Notes under the pieces: generated by a model
Told to the model about the DNA's origin: nothing
What the model saw: only the letters and a program-made list of their open reading frames with translations
Database searches by the model: none
Made by a program: the position numbers and the translations under genes
Part shown: one piece after another, positions 38,897-49,346 of the stretch
Position numbering within the stretch: position 1 is the first letter of the stretch
Layout: every line of letters begins with the position of its first letter
Origin: Kordia algicida OT-1
Lineage (GTDB): Bacteria; Bacteroidota; Bacteroidia; Flavobacteriales; Flavobacteriaceae
Direction: 5' to 3'
NCBI RefSeq assembly: GCF_000154725.1
Contig: NZ_DS544873.1
Span: 3,051,397 to 3,115,396, forward strand
Length of the DNA: 64,000 bases

Positions 38897-39865
38897 ATGA
38901 GTTACTTAGAAACTACACACGACGTATATAAAGAAGCAGCGTTAACACCAGATGTTGGACTGTGTTGCACCACAAATCCTATTTGGGAATTACCAGGTTT
39001 AAAAATTCCTAAAATCATGCAAGAAATGAACTATGGATGCGGAAGCACAGTTCATGCACGCGATTTAACCAACAATCCAACCATGTTATATGTTGGCGTT
39101 GGTGGCGGAATGGAATTATTGCAATTTGCATACTTCAATCGTCAAAAAGGTGGCGTGATTGGTCTAGACGTTGTAGATGAAATGTTAGAAGCATCTCGCA
39201 AAAACTTTGAAGAAGCCGAAGCACAAAACGACTGGTTTAAAAGCGAATTTGTCGACTTGCGAAAAGGCGATGCGTTAAACTTGCCCGTAGACGATAACTC
39301 TATTGATGTAGCAGCACAAAACTGCTTATTCAATATCTTTAAAACAGACGATTTAAAAAAGGCTATTGCCGAAATGTATCGTGTATTAAAGCCGCATGGA
39401 AAACTCGTTATGAGCGATCCGACGTGCGAACAACCAATGAACGAAACACTTCGTAACGATGAACGCTTACGTGCTTTGTGTTTAAGCGGAAGCTTGCCAA
39501 TTGCGGAATACGTAAAAATGTTGACAGATGCAGGATTTGGAACGATTGAAATTCGTGCGAGAAAGCCATACAGAATCTTAGATCCTAAAAATTATCCAAC
39601 AGAAGAATTAATCTACATAGAATCCATTGAAGTAGCCGCAATCAAAGATCCGATGCCAGCCGACGGACCGTGTATTTTCACTGGAAAAGCAGCAATTTAC
39701 TTTGGTACAGAAGATTATTTCGATGATGAAAAAGGACACATTCTCTTAAAAAATCAGCCAATTGCCATCTGTGACAAAACAGCGCAAGCGTTAGCCGATT
39801 TAGGCAGAGACGACATTTTTATTTCAGATTCAACATATCATTACGATGGCGGCGGTTGTTGCTAG
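38897..39865 (+). CDS. arsM: Arsenite methyltransferase ArsM (arsenosugar type)
   Basis: 322 aa. SAM-binding LYVGVGGGMELLQ and VIGLDVVDEMLE, a D-x-A-A-Q-N-C-L-F motif, and arsenic-binding cysteines in GLCCTT, NYGCGS and SDPTCEQPMN. It ends GGGCC, like arsenosugar-type ArsM proteins. It supplies methylated arsenic to ArsS. Confidence 0.92.
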   Translation: MSYLETTHDVYKEAALTPDVGLCCTTNPIWELPGLKIPKIMQEMNYGCGSTVHARDLTNNPTMLYVGVGGGMELLQFAYFNRQKGGVIGLDVVDEMLEASRKNFEEAEAQNDWFKSEFVDLRKGDALNLPVDDNSIDVAAQNCLFNIFKTDDLKKAIAEMYRVLKPHGKLVMSDPTCEQPMNETLRNDERLRALCLSGSLPIAEYVKMLTDAGFGTIEIRARKPYRILDPKNYPTEELIYIESIEVAAIKDPMPADGPCIFTGKAAIYFGTEDYFDDEKGHILLKNQPIAICDKTAQALADLGRDDIFISDSTYHYDGGGCC

Positions 39866-39979
39866 ATAATTTTCAATTTCAATCGTCACATTTGTCATGA
39901 GAAAAGAGTCGTTTCGGCTAAAAAGCTTCTTTTCCTGCTAAAATTAAAATATTTTTGATCGGAATTAGTTTAGTTGTAG

Positions 39980-42900
39980 ATGAAGTCACTCTTTCTATTT
40001 TTTTGTATCGGATTGTTTTTCACTGTAAATCTTCAGGGGCAAACAAAAAATCGTCGTACAAAAAAAGTGGCAGTGAAAGATTCTATCGTATTAGATTCGG
40101 TCAGCATCAATCCGTTTAAGTTTAAAGTAACAGACAAAAAAAATAAACTGATTGATTCAACCGCGTATCGAATTGATTTTACAAAAGCGATTTTATATGT
40201 AGATCGCTCCAAAATCACAACCGATTCCATTCGCATCAGCTATACGAAATATCCAAAATTTTTAACGAAGAAATATAGTGGCTTTAATAAAAATGTCATT
40301 GTTCAAAATCCGATTGATATTGACAAGATCATTTCGCTTTCGTCCAACAAAGAACCTGCCAACACACGGCTTTTTGATGGTTTAAATACTTCGGGAAGCA
40401 TTTCGCGTGGTGTCACTGTGGGAAATAATCAAAACACGGTTTTAAATTCGGAACTCGATTTACAAATCTCTGGAAAAATCTCGGAGAATATTACCTTACG
40501 CGCTTCCATTCAGGATGCAAATATTCCAATTCAAGAAAGTGGTTATTCGCAACGTTTAGACGAGTTTGACCAAGTATTTATTGAACTCGAAAGTAGAAAC
40601 TGGAAAATACGTGCAGGAGACGTAAATCTGGAAAATACAACAACCGATTTCATGCGTTTTCAGAAAAAAGTACAAGGTGTTGGCGTCACTGCGACTTTGC
40701 CTGGCGAAAACGGAAACACAACACTTTTTGCTTCTGGAGCTTTGGTGCGCGGTCGGTATACGCAAAGTAGGTTTCAAGGACAAGAAGGAAATCAGGGTCC
40801 GTATAAACTCACAGGACCAAATGAAGAATTATTCATCTTGATTATCTCTGGAAGTGAAACCGTATATGTAAACGGTTTGCCTGTTGAACGTGGAGAAAAC
40901 AACGATTATATCATTGATTACAACGCCGGAGAAATTACGTTTACTTCAAAATATCCGATTACTTCTGAGATGCGAATTACAGTTGAATATCAATTTACCG
41001 ACAATAATTATACGCGTTTTGTAGCGTACGGCGGCGCACAATATGAACATGAAAAGTTTAAAATTGCAGGTTATATTTATTCTGAAAATGATTCAAAAAA
41101 TCAGCCAATTCAGCAAAATTTATCCGAAGAACAAGTCGAAATTTTACGTGAAGCTGGAGACGACCGACAATTGATGACAGCGCCTTCTGCGGTAGAGCAA
41201 GCGTTTTCTGAAAACCGAATTTTATACAAAAAAGAAATTATTAACGGTGTGGAAGCGTTTGTATTTTCTAACGATCCTGAAGATACATTATTTGATGTTC
41301 GTTTTAGTTTAGTGGGCGAAAATCAAGGGAATTATGTATTGTCAAACACTGCTTCTAACGGACGTATTTACGAATATGTTTCGCCAATTGCGGGCATTCC
41401 GCAAGGAAATTTTGAACCAATAATTCAGTTAGTTTCTCCCACAAAAACACAAGTTGCAGTTGTAAACGGAGCATATACGCCAAGCGAAAAAACCAACGTA
41501 CAATTTGAAGTTGGTTTTAGCAATAATGATGAGAATTTATTTTCGTCTTTGGATGATGATGACAATCAAGGATTGGCAGCAAAAGTAAGCGTACAACAAC
41601 AATTAGTAGATAAAAAGTGGAAGGTAAAAAGTTTTGCAAATTTTAATCATATCGATGAAAAATTTCAAACAATTGAACGTTTGTATTCTATTGAATTTAG
41701 TCGTGATTGGAATTTAGAAAACACCTTCAACGCTGGAAATCAGCAGTTTTTGGCAACAGGTTTACATTTTTCGAATGAAAAAAATGGAACTGCGCAATAT
41801 AGTTTTGAATATTTAGATTTTAAAAACAATGCGACTGGAAATCGGCATATTGTTCGTTCCGATTTGAAATTTGGGAAACTCACTTTGCAAGCTAACGGAA
41901 GTTTGCTAACCAACGAAACCGTAAGTACAACCTCAGATTTTTTACGTTTCTACACACGCTCAGCCTATAGTTTTGCTAAAAGTTGGATTGGCGCGCAAGT
42001 AAGTTTGGAAAGCAACGAGCAGAAAGAAATTGCTACGGAAGCATTTACGCCGTTAAGTCAGCGTTTTAAAGCCTATACAGGATTTGTTGGAGTTGGTGAT
42101 AGTTTAAAAATTCATGCAGAAATTGGTTATACGTATCGTGTGAATGATAGTTTACGTAATGGAAATTTACAACGCGTAAACACGTCAAACACGTATTTTC
42201 TAAAGTCACGATTGATTCAGAATGAAAACACGCAATTGTCGTTATTTGTCAATTACAGAACACTCAATCAAGAAGATGAAAGCTTGGAAGACGAAAAATC
42301 TTTAAATTCCCGCTTGGTGTATCAACAGCGACTGTTTGATAAAATTGCCACGTTAAATACGGTGTACGAAACCAATTCTGGAACCTTACCACAACAAGAA
42401 TTTACGTATGTGCAAGTTGATCCTGGACAAGGTGTGTACACGTGGAATGATTATAATGAAAACGGCATTCAAGAATTAAACGAGTTTGAATTAGCACAAT
42501 TTCCTGACGAAGCTATTTATGTGCGGGTTTTGTTACCGAATCAAATTTTTATAAAAACACATCAAAATAAATTCAGTCAAGTGGTGACTCTAAATCCTGC
42601 CAAATGGAATAAAAGTAATGCTTCTGGTGTAAAGAAATTTTTATCGCATTTTTACAATCAAAGTTCATTTTTGATAGATAGAAAGATTCGTAGAGAGAAT
42701 GACAATTTTAACTTTAATCCTTTTGATGATGACGAAAGCGCAAATGTTTTAGGGCTGAATCAAACCTTACGAAATGCACTTTTTTTTAATCGCGGAAAGC
42801 AGAAATATACCACTTCCTACACGTATTTGAATGCCAAATCGAAAAATTTACTTTCTGTCGGTTCTCAAGAAAATATCAATACCTCACATCAACTTCAATT

Positions 42901-43399
42901 TACACATAAAATTGGCAAATTCTGGCTTACCGATTTGATTAGCAGTACAGGAAAAACGGAAAGTATTTCAGAAAATTTCCTCAATAAAAACTTTGAGATT
43001 AATCTTTTTAAAGTAGAACCAACGCTTTCCTATTTGTTCAGCAGAAACAGTCGTTTTAGTGTTTTTTATAAGTTTGAAAACAAAGAAAATTTGGTAGGCG
43101 ATGCTGAAACGTTAACGCAACAGAAAATTGGGTTGTCTTTCGCATATAGCAATCAGCAAAAAGTGGCGCTTAATGGTGAATTTAATTATTTTAAAAATGA
43201 TTTTTCTGGAAATGCCTTTTCGCCTGTTGGTTATCAAATGCTGGAAGGTTTACAACCTGGCACAAATTTTACTTGGAACGTGTTAATTCAGAAAAAATTG
43301 ACCAAGTTTTTAGATTTAAATCTTTCTTATTTTGGTAGAAAAAGTGAAACTTCTAGAACTATTCACACCGGAAATGTACAGCTAAAAGCATTTTTCTAG
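39980..43399 (+). CDS. Large outer-membrane beta-barrel protein, SprA-like N-terminus
   Basis: 1139 aa with a signal peptide (LFLFFCIGLFFTVNLQGQ). The region around residues 130-330 (LNTSGSISRGVTVGNNQNTVLNSELDLQ, RAGDVNLENTTTDFMRF, SGSETVYVNGLPVERGENNDYIIDYNAGEITF) resembles the SprA/gliding-type outer-membrane translocon family. The rest is a run of amphipathic strands ending in F, typical of an outer-membrane barrel. Monocistronic. Its exact role is not known to me. Confidence 0.75.
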   Translation: MKSLFLFFCIGLFFTVNLQGQTKNRRTKKVAVKDSIVLDSVSINPFKFKVTDKKNKLIDSTAYRIDFTKAILYVDRSKITTDSIRISYTKYPKFLTKKYSGFNKNVIVQNPIDIDKIISLSSNKEPANTRLFDGLNTSGSISRGVTVGNNQNTVLNSELDLQISGKISENITLRASIQDANIPIQESGYSQRLDEFDQVFIELESRNWKIRAGDVNLENTTTDFMRFQKKVQGVGVTATLPGENGNTTLFASGALVRGRYTQSRFQGQEGNQGPYKLTGPNEELFILIISGSETVYVNGLPVERGENNDYIIDYNAGEITFTSKYPITSEMRITVEYQFTDNNYTRFVAYGGAQYEHEKFKIAGYIYSENDSKNQPIQQNLSEEQVEILREAGDDRQLMTAPSAVEQAFSENRILYKKEIINGVEAFVFSNDPEDTLFDVRFSLVGENQGNYVLSNTASNGRIYEYVSPIAGIPQGNFEPIIQLVSPTKTQVAVVNGAYTPSEKTNVQFEVGFSNNDENLFSSLDDDDNQGLAAKVSVQQQLVDKKWKVKSFANFNHIDEKFQTIERLYSIEFSRDWNLENTFNAGNQQFLATGLHFSNEKNGTAQYSFEYLDFKNNATGNRHIVRSDLKFGKLTLQANGSLLTNETVSTTSDFLRFYTRSAYSFAKSWIGAQVSLESNEQKEIATEAFTPLSQRFKAYTGFVGVGDSLKIHAEIGYTYRVNDSLRNGNLQRVNTSNTYFLKSRLIQNENTQLSLFVNYRTLNQEDESLEDEKSLNSRLVYQQRLFDKIATLNTVYETNSGTLPQQEFTYVQVDPGQGVYTWNDYNENGIQELNEFELAQFPDEAIYVRVLLPNQIFIKTHQNKFSQVVTLNPAKWNKSNASGVKKFLSHFYNQSSFLIDRKIRRENDNFNFNPFDDDESANVLGLNQTLRNALFFNRGKQKYTTSYTYLNAKSKNLLSVGSQENINTSHQLQFTHKIGKFWLTDLISSTGKTESISENFLNKNFEINLFKVEPTLSYLFSRNSRFSVFYKFENKENLVGDAETLTQQKIGLSFAYSNQQKVALNGEFNYFKNDFSGNAFSPVGYQMLEGLQPGTNFTWNVLIQKKLTKFLDLNLSYFGRKSETSRTIHTGNVQLKAFF

Positions 43400-43712
43400 C
43401 TAAAATCTTCATGCAAAATTGCATTCCAAAAAAATATTTCAAGTTTTTTTCGCTCTAATTCTAATTTTTTTATCTCTAATTCAGCATGATAAACACTGAT
43501 ATTTTAAGATTTGTTTAAAATTATTCTAAATAATAACGCAACCTTTTTTGACTTTTTGTATCTAGTAATGGTATAATTGTTGTGTAAACATGCAACATAT
43601 ATTACAAAAACCGTTAATTATGAAATATGCCATATCCATAGGCCATGTACATATGTATAGGATATTGGCAAATTCCATCTGACAGTATTAAATCATTAAA
43701 AAATCAAAACAG
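43400..43712. other. Intergenic stretch with promoter
   Basis: No gene. A near-consensus region with a TTTTTGACTTTTTGTATC segment and CATATATTAC palindromes at about 43590-43660 probably holds the promoter of the next gene. Confidence 0.3.
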
Positions 43713-44267
43713 ATGAAAAACAACCTTACTATTACATTACTCACATTATTCCTTTTGGTAGGATTTCAATCAAACGCACAAGAAACAACCGATTCAAACG
43801 ATTTTTATGGCGTTGGAAATCGCGCCAACGAAATTCGTTTGGATGCTTTTGATGCCGCTTTCTTTTCTGCACTAGACTTTAGTTATGAACGTGTAAACGA
43901 TAATGATTTTGGTTATGGAGCTTCCTTATTTATCAATTTAAGAAGTCCGGATGAAGATGCAGCTTATTATGAAAAAGTTGCCTTCACACCATTTTTCAGA
44001 TTTTACTTTTTTAACAAAGAAGATTTTGGAGCCAAAGGACTTTTTGCAGAAGTATTTACAAAATTTGCTTCGGGCGACAATCCGGAAAAAGATTTTGACG
44101 AAGAATATTTTGATGCCGCACTCGGATTGGCAATTGGGAAAAAATGGGTCAATAAAAGAGGATTTATTTTTGAACTTTCGCTTGGTGGCGGACGAAATAT
44201 CGGATTGGACGATAATGCTCCAGAATTCACTTTTAGAGGTGGATTTTCAATAGGATATAGATTTTAA
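43713..44267 (+). CDS. Small outer-membrane beta-barrel protein
   Basis: 184 aa. Signal peptide ending SNAQ, then alternating strands (ALDFSYERVNDNDFGYGASLFINL, FTPFFRFYFFNKEDFGAKGLFAEVFTKFASG, FIFELSLGGGRNIG) and a terminal aromatic residue (GYRF). Resembles the DUF3575-type outer-membrane proteins of Bacteroidota. Confidence 0.75.
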   Translation: MKNNLTITLLTLFLLVGFQSNAQETTDSNDFYGVGNRANEIRLDAFDAAFFSALDFSYERVNDNDFGYGASLFINLRSPDEDAAYYEKVAFTPFFRFYFFNKEDFGAKGLFAEVFTKFASGDNPEKDFDEEYFDAALGLAIGKKWVNKRGFIFELSLGGGRNIGLDDNAPEFTFRGGFSIGYRF

Positions 44268-44294
44268 AAAAAGCAAACATTATATATTAAAAGC

Positions 44295-44338
44295 GGAAAA
44301 AGCCTATTGTTCTTGGTAATTTACAATAGGCTTTTTTT
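44295..44338 (+). terminator. Strong intrinsic terminator
   Basis: AAAAAGCCTATTGT / ACAATAGGCTTTTTTT stem; A- and T-rich on both sides, so it can serve both convergent genes. Confidence 0.92.
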
Positions 44339-44383
44339 TATAACGAAGTGATTTAAACTTCTAGGATTTAAGTGAATCTCCTT

Positions 44384-46747
44384 TTACAATTCTTCAAATA
44401 TTTTGTTCTTGTATTTGTTGTAGAGAAATGAAATGATTAATAATAACACACCGAGCGACACAAAAACAATCGTTTTAGAAATGGTAGATAAGTGCGCAAT
44501 ATCGTAAAAGAATAGTTTTACCAATGTGATACCAAAAAGTATAATTGCACCAATTCGCAAGTATCTTTTTTGCTTCCAAATTCCCAAACTGATTATAAAT
44601 AAAGAGTAGATTCCCCATAAAATGCTCAGTCCGAGTTTGTAGGTTCTTTCGCTTGAATTTAAATCAATATAATGAATGAGTTCGCTACTCAAAATTGCCA
44701 AGAGTACAAAATGTACAAAACATTCAAAAATAATGTTTACTTCTTGTTTGATGAATTTCTGGCGAATGTGTTTGTATGAAATTACCAAAAGTAACGCTAC
44801 AAAGGCAAACGAAATATACCTAAAGCCAATAGATCCTGAACCAACTTCAAAGTAACCATTCATATACATAGTACGCAATGATCTGAGCGTGTACAATCCT
44901 TCTACTAAAAATGCCAAAATAGTAAATAGACTTATTGCAATGACGACTTCTCCCAACAATTTATTTTTTATCTTTTTTATGTTGATAAAAGACAGTATTG
45001 CTAAAAATAGGAATGTATAATTATAATTCCAAAGTGTTTTAAATTTTAGTAATGCTTCGTTTTTCTCAATTCCATAAGCTGATTCAGAGACATCACCCGA
45101 ATTTATATAAGCCAAGTTCCAATATGCATGAATTTCTATTCTAAATGCAAAATAAGTGGCAATAATTAAAATTCCAGGCAACACAAACGATAGCATTTCT
45201 TTTACCGATTCTGAGAGCTTTAATGGTGAAGTATATTTTTTGTCAAAGAATAGTTTCGTGATAAAGCCAAATCCAGCAATGAAAAACAGCGAACTCACAA
45301 AATTCATATTGAATAGTGGTGTTATATTGAAGTCATTTGCGTGCGAATATTCGCTTGGATATAAGGTTGTCCAATCTTCAATAACACTTAAAAAAGCCAG
45401 TAACAGCAATGGATACGAAAGCTTTTCATAGATTGAAATGTTTTTGGTGCGTCCAATCCAAAAAAGTATGGCAGCTTCCAAAATCCAGAGCATTGTTACC
45501 CAATTTCCATCCAATTCTACAGGAATAGCAATGGTAATGAATGTAATTGCAAAACCAACTATTAAGTAAATTAGCTTTTTATCAATGTCTTTTTGTTTGA
45601 ATAAAAACAACGCGATGATTCCGTGTATCAATGCATTTATAACTGTGAAAAGTCCTAAATAATTTTGTCCTACTTCGTGATGATCTAGTATAAAATATCC
45701 AATTGAGTAGAAAAGAAATGTATTGAACATCAATAATAAGATATCTATGCGCGAATATGTTTCTTTTCGAAGCACTTTATATAGCAACAACATTGTATAA
45801 AATATGGCAAAAAATATGGTCAAAAACGTCAATGCGATGCCAAAATGTATTGCTATTTTATATTCAAATACGTACCAAGAAAAGTATGTTAACCACGTAA
45901 GTACAAAAGCTGAACAGTATAATAATTTCCAGTATTTTTTGTAGGATATGACTAAAATTCCGATGTTGATAATGGTAATATATGAGAATAAAACCAACAC
46001 ATTTCCTGAGTCGTTACTCAGTAAAAAAGGAATTGCATACGCACCTACCAAACCAATATGTGCAATAACTTGCCTGTTGTAATGAATTGCTGTGACGACA
46101 CCAAATACGGTAAATATTACCATCATTATAAAAGCTGGTATTTGCGGAATGATTCCGTAAAAACTATGTGCTGCATATGTAATAAAATACATGACAGCAA
46201 TAGCTCCGCTGACCAAAACGGCACTGTAATTTTCATAATCTTTTTTTAATTTGATACCAAAACCTAACAATGTTATTCCGCTTATATATCCTAAAATAAT
46301 TCGTGTTAACGGACTTATCAAATCGTTTTCAATAGAATATTTTACACCGATAGAAACACCAATAATCGTGATAAGAATTCCTATTTTATTGAGTAAATTT
46401 TCTCCGATAAATTTTTCTATATTCGACTCCTTTACTGGTTTGTTTGGAATCTCTTGCGCCACATATTGTGGTGTTTCTGCTACAACTTTTGATTCTTGAT
46501 GTATTGGAGTTGGTGTTGCAGCTTTTTCAGAAACTGTAGAAGAATCTTCAGGAATTTGTGTTGCTTCTTCTGAAACTATTGTCTGATTTTCAACAGACAT
46601 TTCTGCAATATCTTCCCATTTTTTTGCTTTGAGTTCTTCTAACTGTTTTCGCAACTCTACAATTTCTCTGGTAAACTCATACTGCTTTTGCGCCAAAATG
46701 TCAATTCGTGCCGAAAGCTGTATGATGCGTTCGTTGTGTTCTTTCAT
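44384..46747 (-). CDS. DUF2339 family multi-pass membrane protein
   Basis: 787 aa from the ATG at 46747; a longer frame exists only with a TTG start. The N-terminal coiled coil (ERIIQLSARIDILAQKQYEFTR..., REIVELRKQLEELKAKKWED) is followed by a Ser/Glu/Pro-rich linker and about 20 transmembrane helices, beginning with FIGENLLNKIGILITIIGVSIGVKYSIEN, the signature of DUF2339 proteins. Function unknown. Confidence 0.85.
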   Translation of the reverse strand: MKEHNERIIQLSARIDILAQKQYEFTREIVELRKQLEELKAKKWEDIAEMSVENQTIVSEEATQIPEDSSTVSEKAATPTPIHQESKVVAETPQYVAQEIPNKPVKESNIEKFIGENLLNKIGILITIIGVSIGVKYSIENDLISPLTRIILGYISGITLLGFGIKLKKDYENYSAVLVSGAIAVMYFITYAAHSFYGIIPQIPAFIMMVIFTVFGVVTAIHYNRQVIAHIGLVGAYAIPFLLSNDSGNVLVLFSYITIINIGILVISYKKYWKLLYCSAFVLTWLTYFSWYVFEYKIAIHFGIALTFLTIFFAIFYTMLLLYKVLRKETYSRIDILLLMFNTFLFYSIGYFILDHHEVGQNYLGLFTVINALIHGIIALFLFKQKDIDKKLIYLIVGFAITFITIAIPVELDGNWVTMLWILEAAILFWIGRTKNISIYEKLSYPLLLLAFLSVIEDWTTLYPSEYSHANDFNITPLFNMNFVSSLFFIAGFGFITKLFFDKKYTSPLKLSESVKEMLSFVLPGILIIATYFAFRIEIHAYWNLAYINSGDVSESAYGIEKNEALLKFKTLWNYNYTFLFLAILSFINIKKIKNKLLGEVVIAISLFTILAFLVEGLYTLRSLRTMYMNGYFEVGSGSIGFRYISFAFVALLLVISYKHIRQKFIKQEVNIIFECFVHFVLLAILSSELIHYIDLNSSERTYKLGLSILWGIYSLFIISLGIWKQKRYLRIGAIILFGITLVKLFFYDIAHLSTISKTIVFVSLGVLLLIISFLYNKYKNKIFEEL

Positions 46748-46967
46748 ACTTTTTGTTGATTGATTGTGTATGCTTTCACTTATTCTTTGAAGATAAGCAC
46801 TTCGTCGCAAATATGAAGAATGTCATGCAGTTTTTAAATTAATTTTTTTCGTAAAAAGGATGATATTTTTAATAAAAAATAATCTCAAAACACTAACAAT
46901 CAGTATTTAACATTAAATAAAAAAGCTGATATTATTAGTAATTATATAAAATTTAATCATAAAAAAA

Positions 46968-47044
46968 AGCTGTATTAAAAGTCAAATTTCTATCAAACTG
47001 AACCAGATTCAGCATGACGTTTGTACTAACTTTTATGACAGCTT
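46968..47044. terminator. Long inverted repeat around a REP element
   Basis: AAGCTGT-ATT-AAAAGT pairs with ACTTTT-ATG-ACAGCTT, enclosing a REP-like core with CTGAACCAGATTCAG. Probably terminates glyS and/or acts as a dispersed repeat. Confidence 0.6.
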
Positions 47045-47074
47045 CTTGTATTTTGTATGCTACTTTTTAAGAGG

Positions 47075-48616
47075 TTACATTCTCATCAACCAAGCACGCA
47101 TATCTACTTCTTTGTTGATAATTCCGCGTACATCTTCAATTTTTACGCGTTGTTGTTCCATGGTATCTCTGTGACGAATGGTTACCATATTATCTTCTAA
47201 AGTATCATGATCTACGGTAATACAAAATGGTGTTCCTGCGGCATCTTGTCTACGGTAACGACGTCCAACAGCATCTTTTTCATCATAAATAACGTTAAAA
47301 TCAAACTTTAAATCATCTACAATTTTACGTGCAATTTCTGGCAAACCATCTCTTTTTATTAATGGTAAAACCGCCGCTTTTGTTGGTGCTAATACGGCTG
47401 GCAGTCGCAATACAACACGCTCTGAACCATCTTCTAACGTTTCGTTTATTAATGAATTTGAAAATACCGCCAAAAACATACGATCTAGTCCAATAGATGT
47501 TTCTACTACGTAAGGAACGTAACTTTCTTTGCTTTCATGATCGAAGTATTGTAGTTTTTTACCTGAAAATTCTTCATGCTGACTCAAATCGAAATCTGTA
47601 CGTGAATGAATTCCTTCCAATTCTTTAAAACCAAACGGAAATTTGAATTCAATATCTGCGGCAGCGTCTGCATAATGTGCTAGTTTTTCATGATCGTGAA
47701 AACGATAATTGTCTTCGCCCATTCCTAATGACAAATGCCATTTCATGCGGTTTTCTTTCCATTGCTCATACCATTCTTGTTGCGTTCCTGGCTTTACAAA
47801 GAATTGCATTTCCATTTGTTCAAATTCTCGTTGTCTGAATATAAATTGACGTGCTACGATTTCGTTACGGAAGGCTTTTCCTGTTTGTGCGATTCCGAAA
47901 GGAATTTTCATACGTCCCGTTTTTTGCACGTTTAAGAAATTTACAAAAATTCCTTGTGCCGTTTCTGGTCGTAAATACAAGTCCATTGCCGTATCTGCGG
48001 AAGCACCCAATTTTGTACCAAACATCAAATTGAATTGCTTCACTTCTGTCCAGTTTTTAGAACCTGTCATCGGATCTGCAATTTCCAATTCTTCAATCAA
48101 TGCTTTTACATCGGCTAAGTCTTCATTTTCCAATGATTTTCCTAAGCGCGAAAGAATGGAATTTATTTTTTCTTGATAGCCTAACACACGTCCGTTTGTG
48201 GAAAGAAATTCTTCTTTATTGAATGCATCTCCAAAGCGTTTTGCTGCTTTTTTGACTTCTTTTTCAATTTTACTTTCAATTTTAGCACAATAATCTTCTA
48301 CTAAAACATCGGCGCGATACCGCTTTTTTGAATCTTTGTTATCAATTAAAGGATCATTAAACGCGTCTACGTGGCCAGAAGCTTTCCAAGTGGTTGGATG
48401 CATTAATATTGCAGCATCAATCCCTACAATATTTTCATGCATTTGCACCATTGCTTTCCACCAATAGTCGCGAATATTTTTCTTTAACTCTACTCCATTT
48501 TGAGCATAATCGTATACAGCACTTAAACCGTCATAAATTTCACTTGATTGAAATATGTATCCGTATTCTTTTGCGTGCGATACTACCTTCTTAAATTGAT
48601 CGTCTTGTTTTGCCAT
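47075..48616 (-). CDS. glyS: Glycyl-tRNA synthetase (dimeric, eukaryote-like type)
   Basis: 513 aa. Class II motifs: RPETAQGIFVNF, FRNEIVARQFIFRQREFEQMEMQFF (motif 2), and TSIGLDRMFLAVF (motif 3), with a C-terminal anticodon-binding domain (AAVLPLIKRDGLPEIARK...). The alpha2 form typical of Bacteroidota. The ATG is followed by AKQDDQFKKVV, a standard start. Housekeeping gene. Confidence 0.95.
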   Translation of the reverse strand: MAKQDDQFKKVVSHAKEYGYIFQSSEIYDGLSAVYDYAQNGVELKKNIRDYWWKAMVQMHENIVGIDAAILMHPTTWKASGHVDAFNDPLIDNKDSKKRYRADVLVEDYCAKIESKIEKEVKKAAKRFGDAFNKEEFLSTNGRVLGYQEKINSILSRLGKSLENEDLADVKALIEELEIADPMTGSKNWTEVKQFNLMFGTKLGASADTAMDLYLRPETAQGIFVNFLNVQKTGRMKIPFGIAQTGKAFRNEIVARQFIFRQREFEQMEMQFFVKPGTQQEWYEQWKENRMKWHLSLGMGEDNYRFHDHEKLAHYADAAADIEFKFPFGFKELEGIHSRTDFDLSQHEEFSGKKLQYFDHESKESYVPYVVETSIGLDRMFLAVFSNSLINETLEDGSERVVLRLPAVLAPTKAAVLPLIKRDGLPEIARKIVDDLKFDFNVIYDEKDAVGRRYRRQDAAGTPFCITVDHDTLEDNMVTIRHRDTMEQQRVKIEDVRGIINKEVDMRAWLMRM

Positions 48617-48652
48617 GGCGCAAATATAAAACGTTTGTGTATCAGCTACAAG

Positions 48653-49207
48653 CTATTTTTGCGCGATGTATACAAAAGCTGGTGGAATGTTGAATGCTTC
48701 AAACGATAATCGGACGTTATCGTTGAAAACTTCTTTGAGTTTTTTGTAGTATGTAAGACTGTATTGATATTGTACAAATAAGCTATTATCTATCATTGCA
48801 TCATACGCATTGTCTAAGATTTTATCACTTATTTCCGTTGGAATATTAGTGAGTGGTAAGCTTGAAATAATGCAATCTGCTTTGTCGTAACCATGTTTTT
48901 TTAGGACTGAAGCCACATCTTCCGCAGAAACTTTTTCTATGATGAATTGCGAATGCTTTATTTTTTCTAAAGATTGAAAAAACTTGTCATTGATTTCAAA
49001 AGCAATCAATTTTGTATGTGGTTGAATTCTTTTTAAAATCTCTTTGGTGATGATTCCATTTCCAGGACCAAATTCTACGATTACTTTTACAGAAGAAAAG
49101 TCAATATTATTCACAATTCTTCGAGATAGAAAGCGTGAACTTGGAAAAATTGTTCCTGAAGTTTTGATATCGCGTATGGCTTCTCTAAAAAATTTTAACC
49201 TATCCAA
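48653..49207 (-). CDS. Class I SAM methyltransferase, phospholipid/rRNA-methylase-like
   Basis: 184 aa. FPSSRFLSRRIVNNIDF then the SAM-binding VIVEFGPGNGIITKEILKRI and IAFEINDKFFQSLEK; the catalytic-type motif IV reads CIISSLPLTNIP. This arrangement resembles PmtA-type phospholipid N-methyltransferases and KsgA-like proteins. The substrate is uncertain. Confidence 0.75.
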   Translation of the reverse strand: MDRLKFFREAIRDIKTSGTIFPSSRFLSRRIVNNIDFSSVKVIVEFGPGNGIITKEILKRIQPHTKLIAFEINDKFFQSLEKIKHSQFIIEKVSAEDVASVLKKHGYDKADCIISSLPLTNIPTEISDKILDNAYDAMIDNSLFVQYQYSLTYYKKLKEVFNDNVRLSFEAFNIPPAFVYIAQK

Positions 49208-49346
49208 ACGAGGAGATTTTAATGCTTGATGATGAATTTTTAATATTATGCGAAGTAAAGAAAATAATCAGAATTTACGATGCTTTTTTTAAACGATTCT
49301 TTTTCTTTTTTTGGAAAGAATGTTAAAAGTGTTGCAAAACCCTTGC

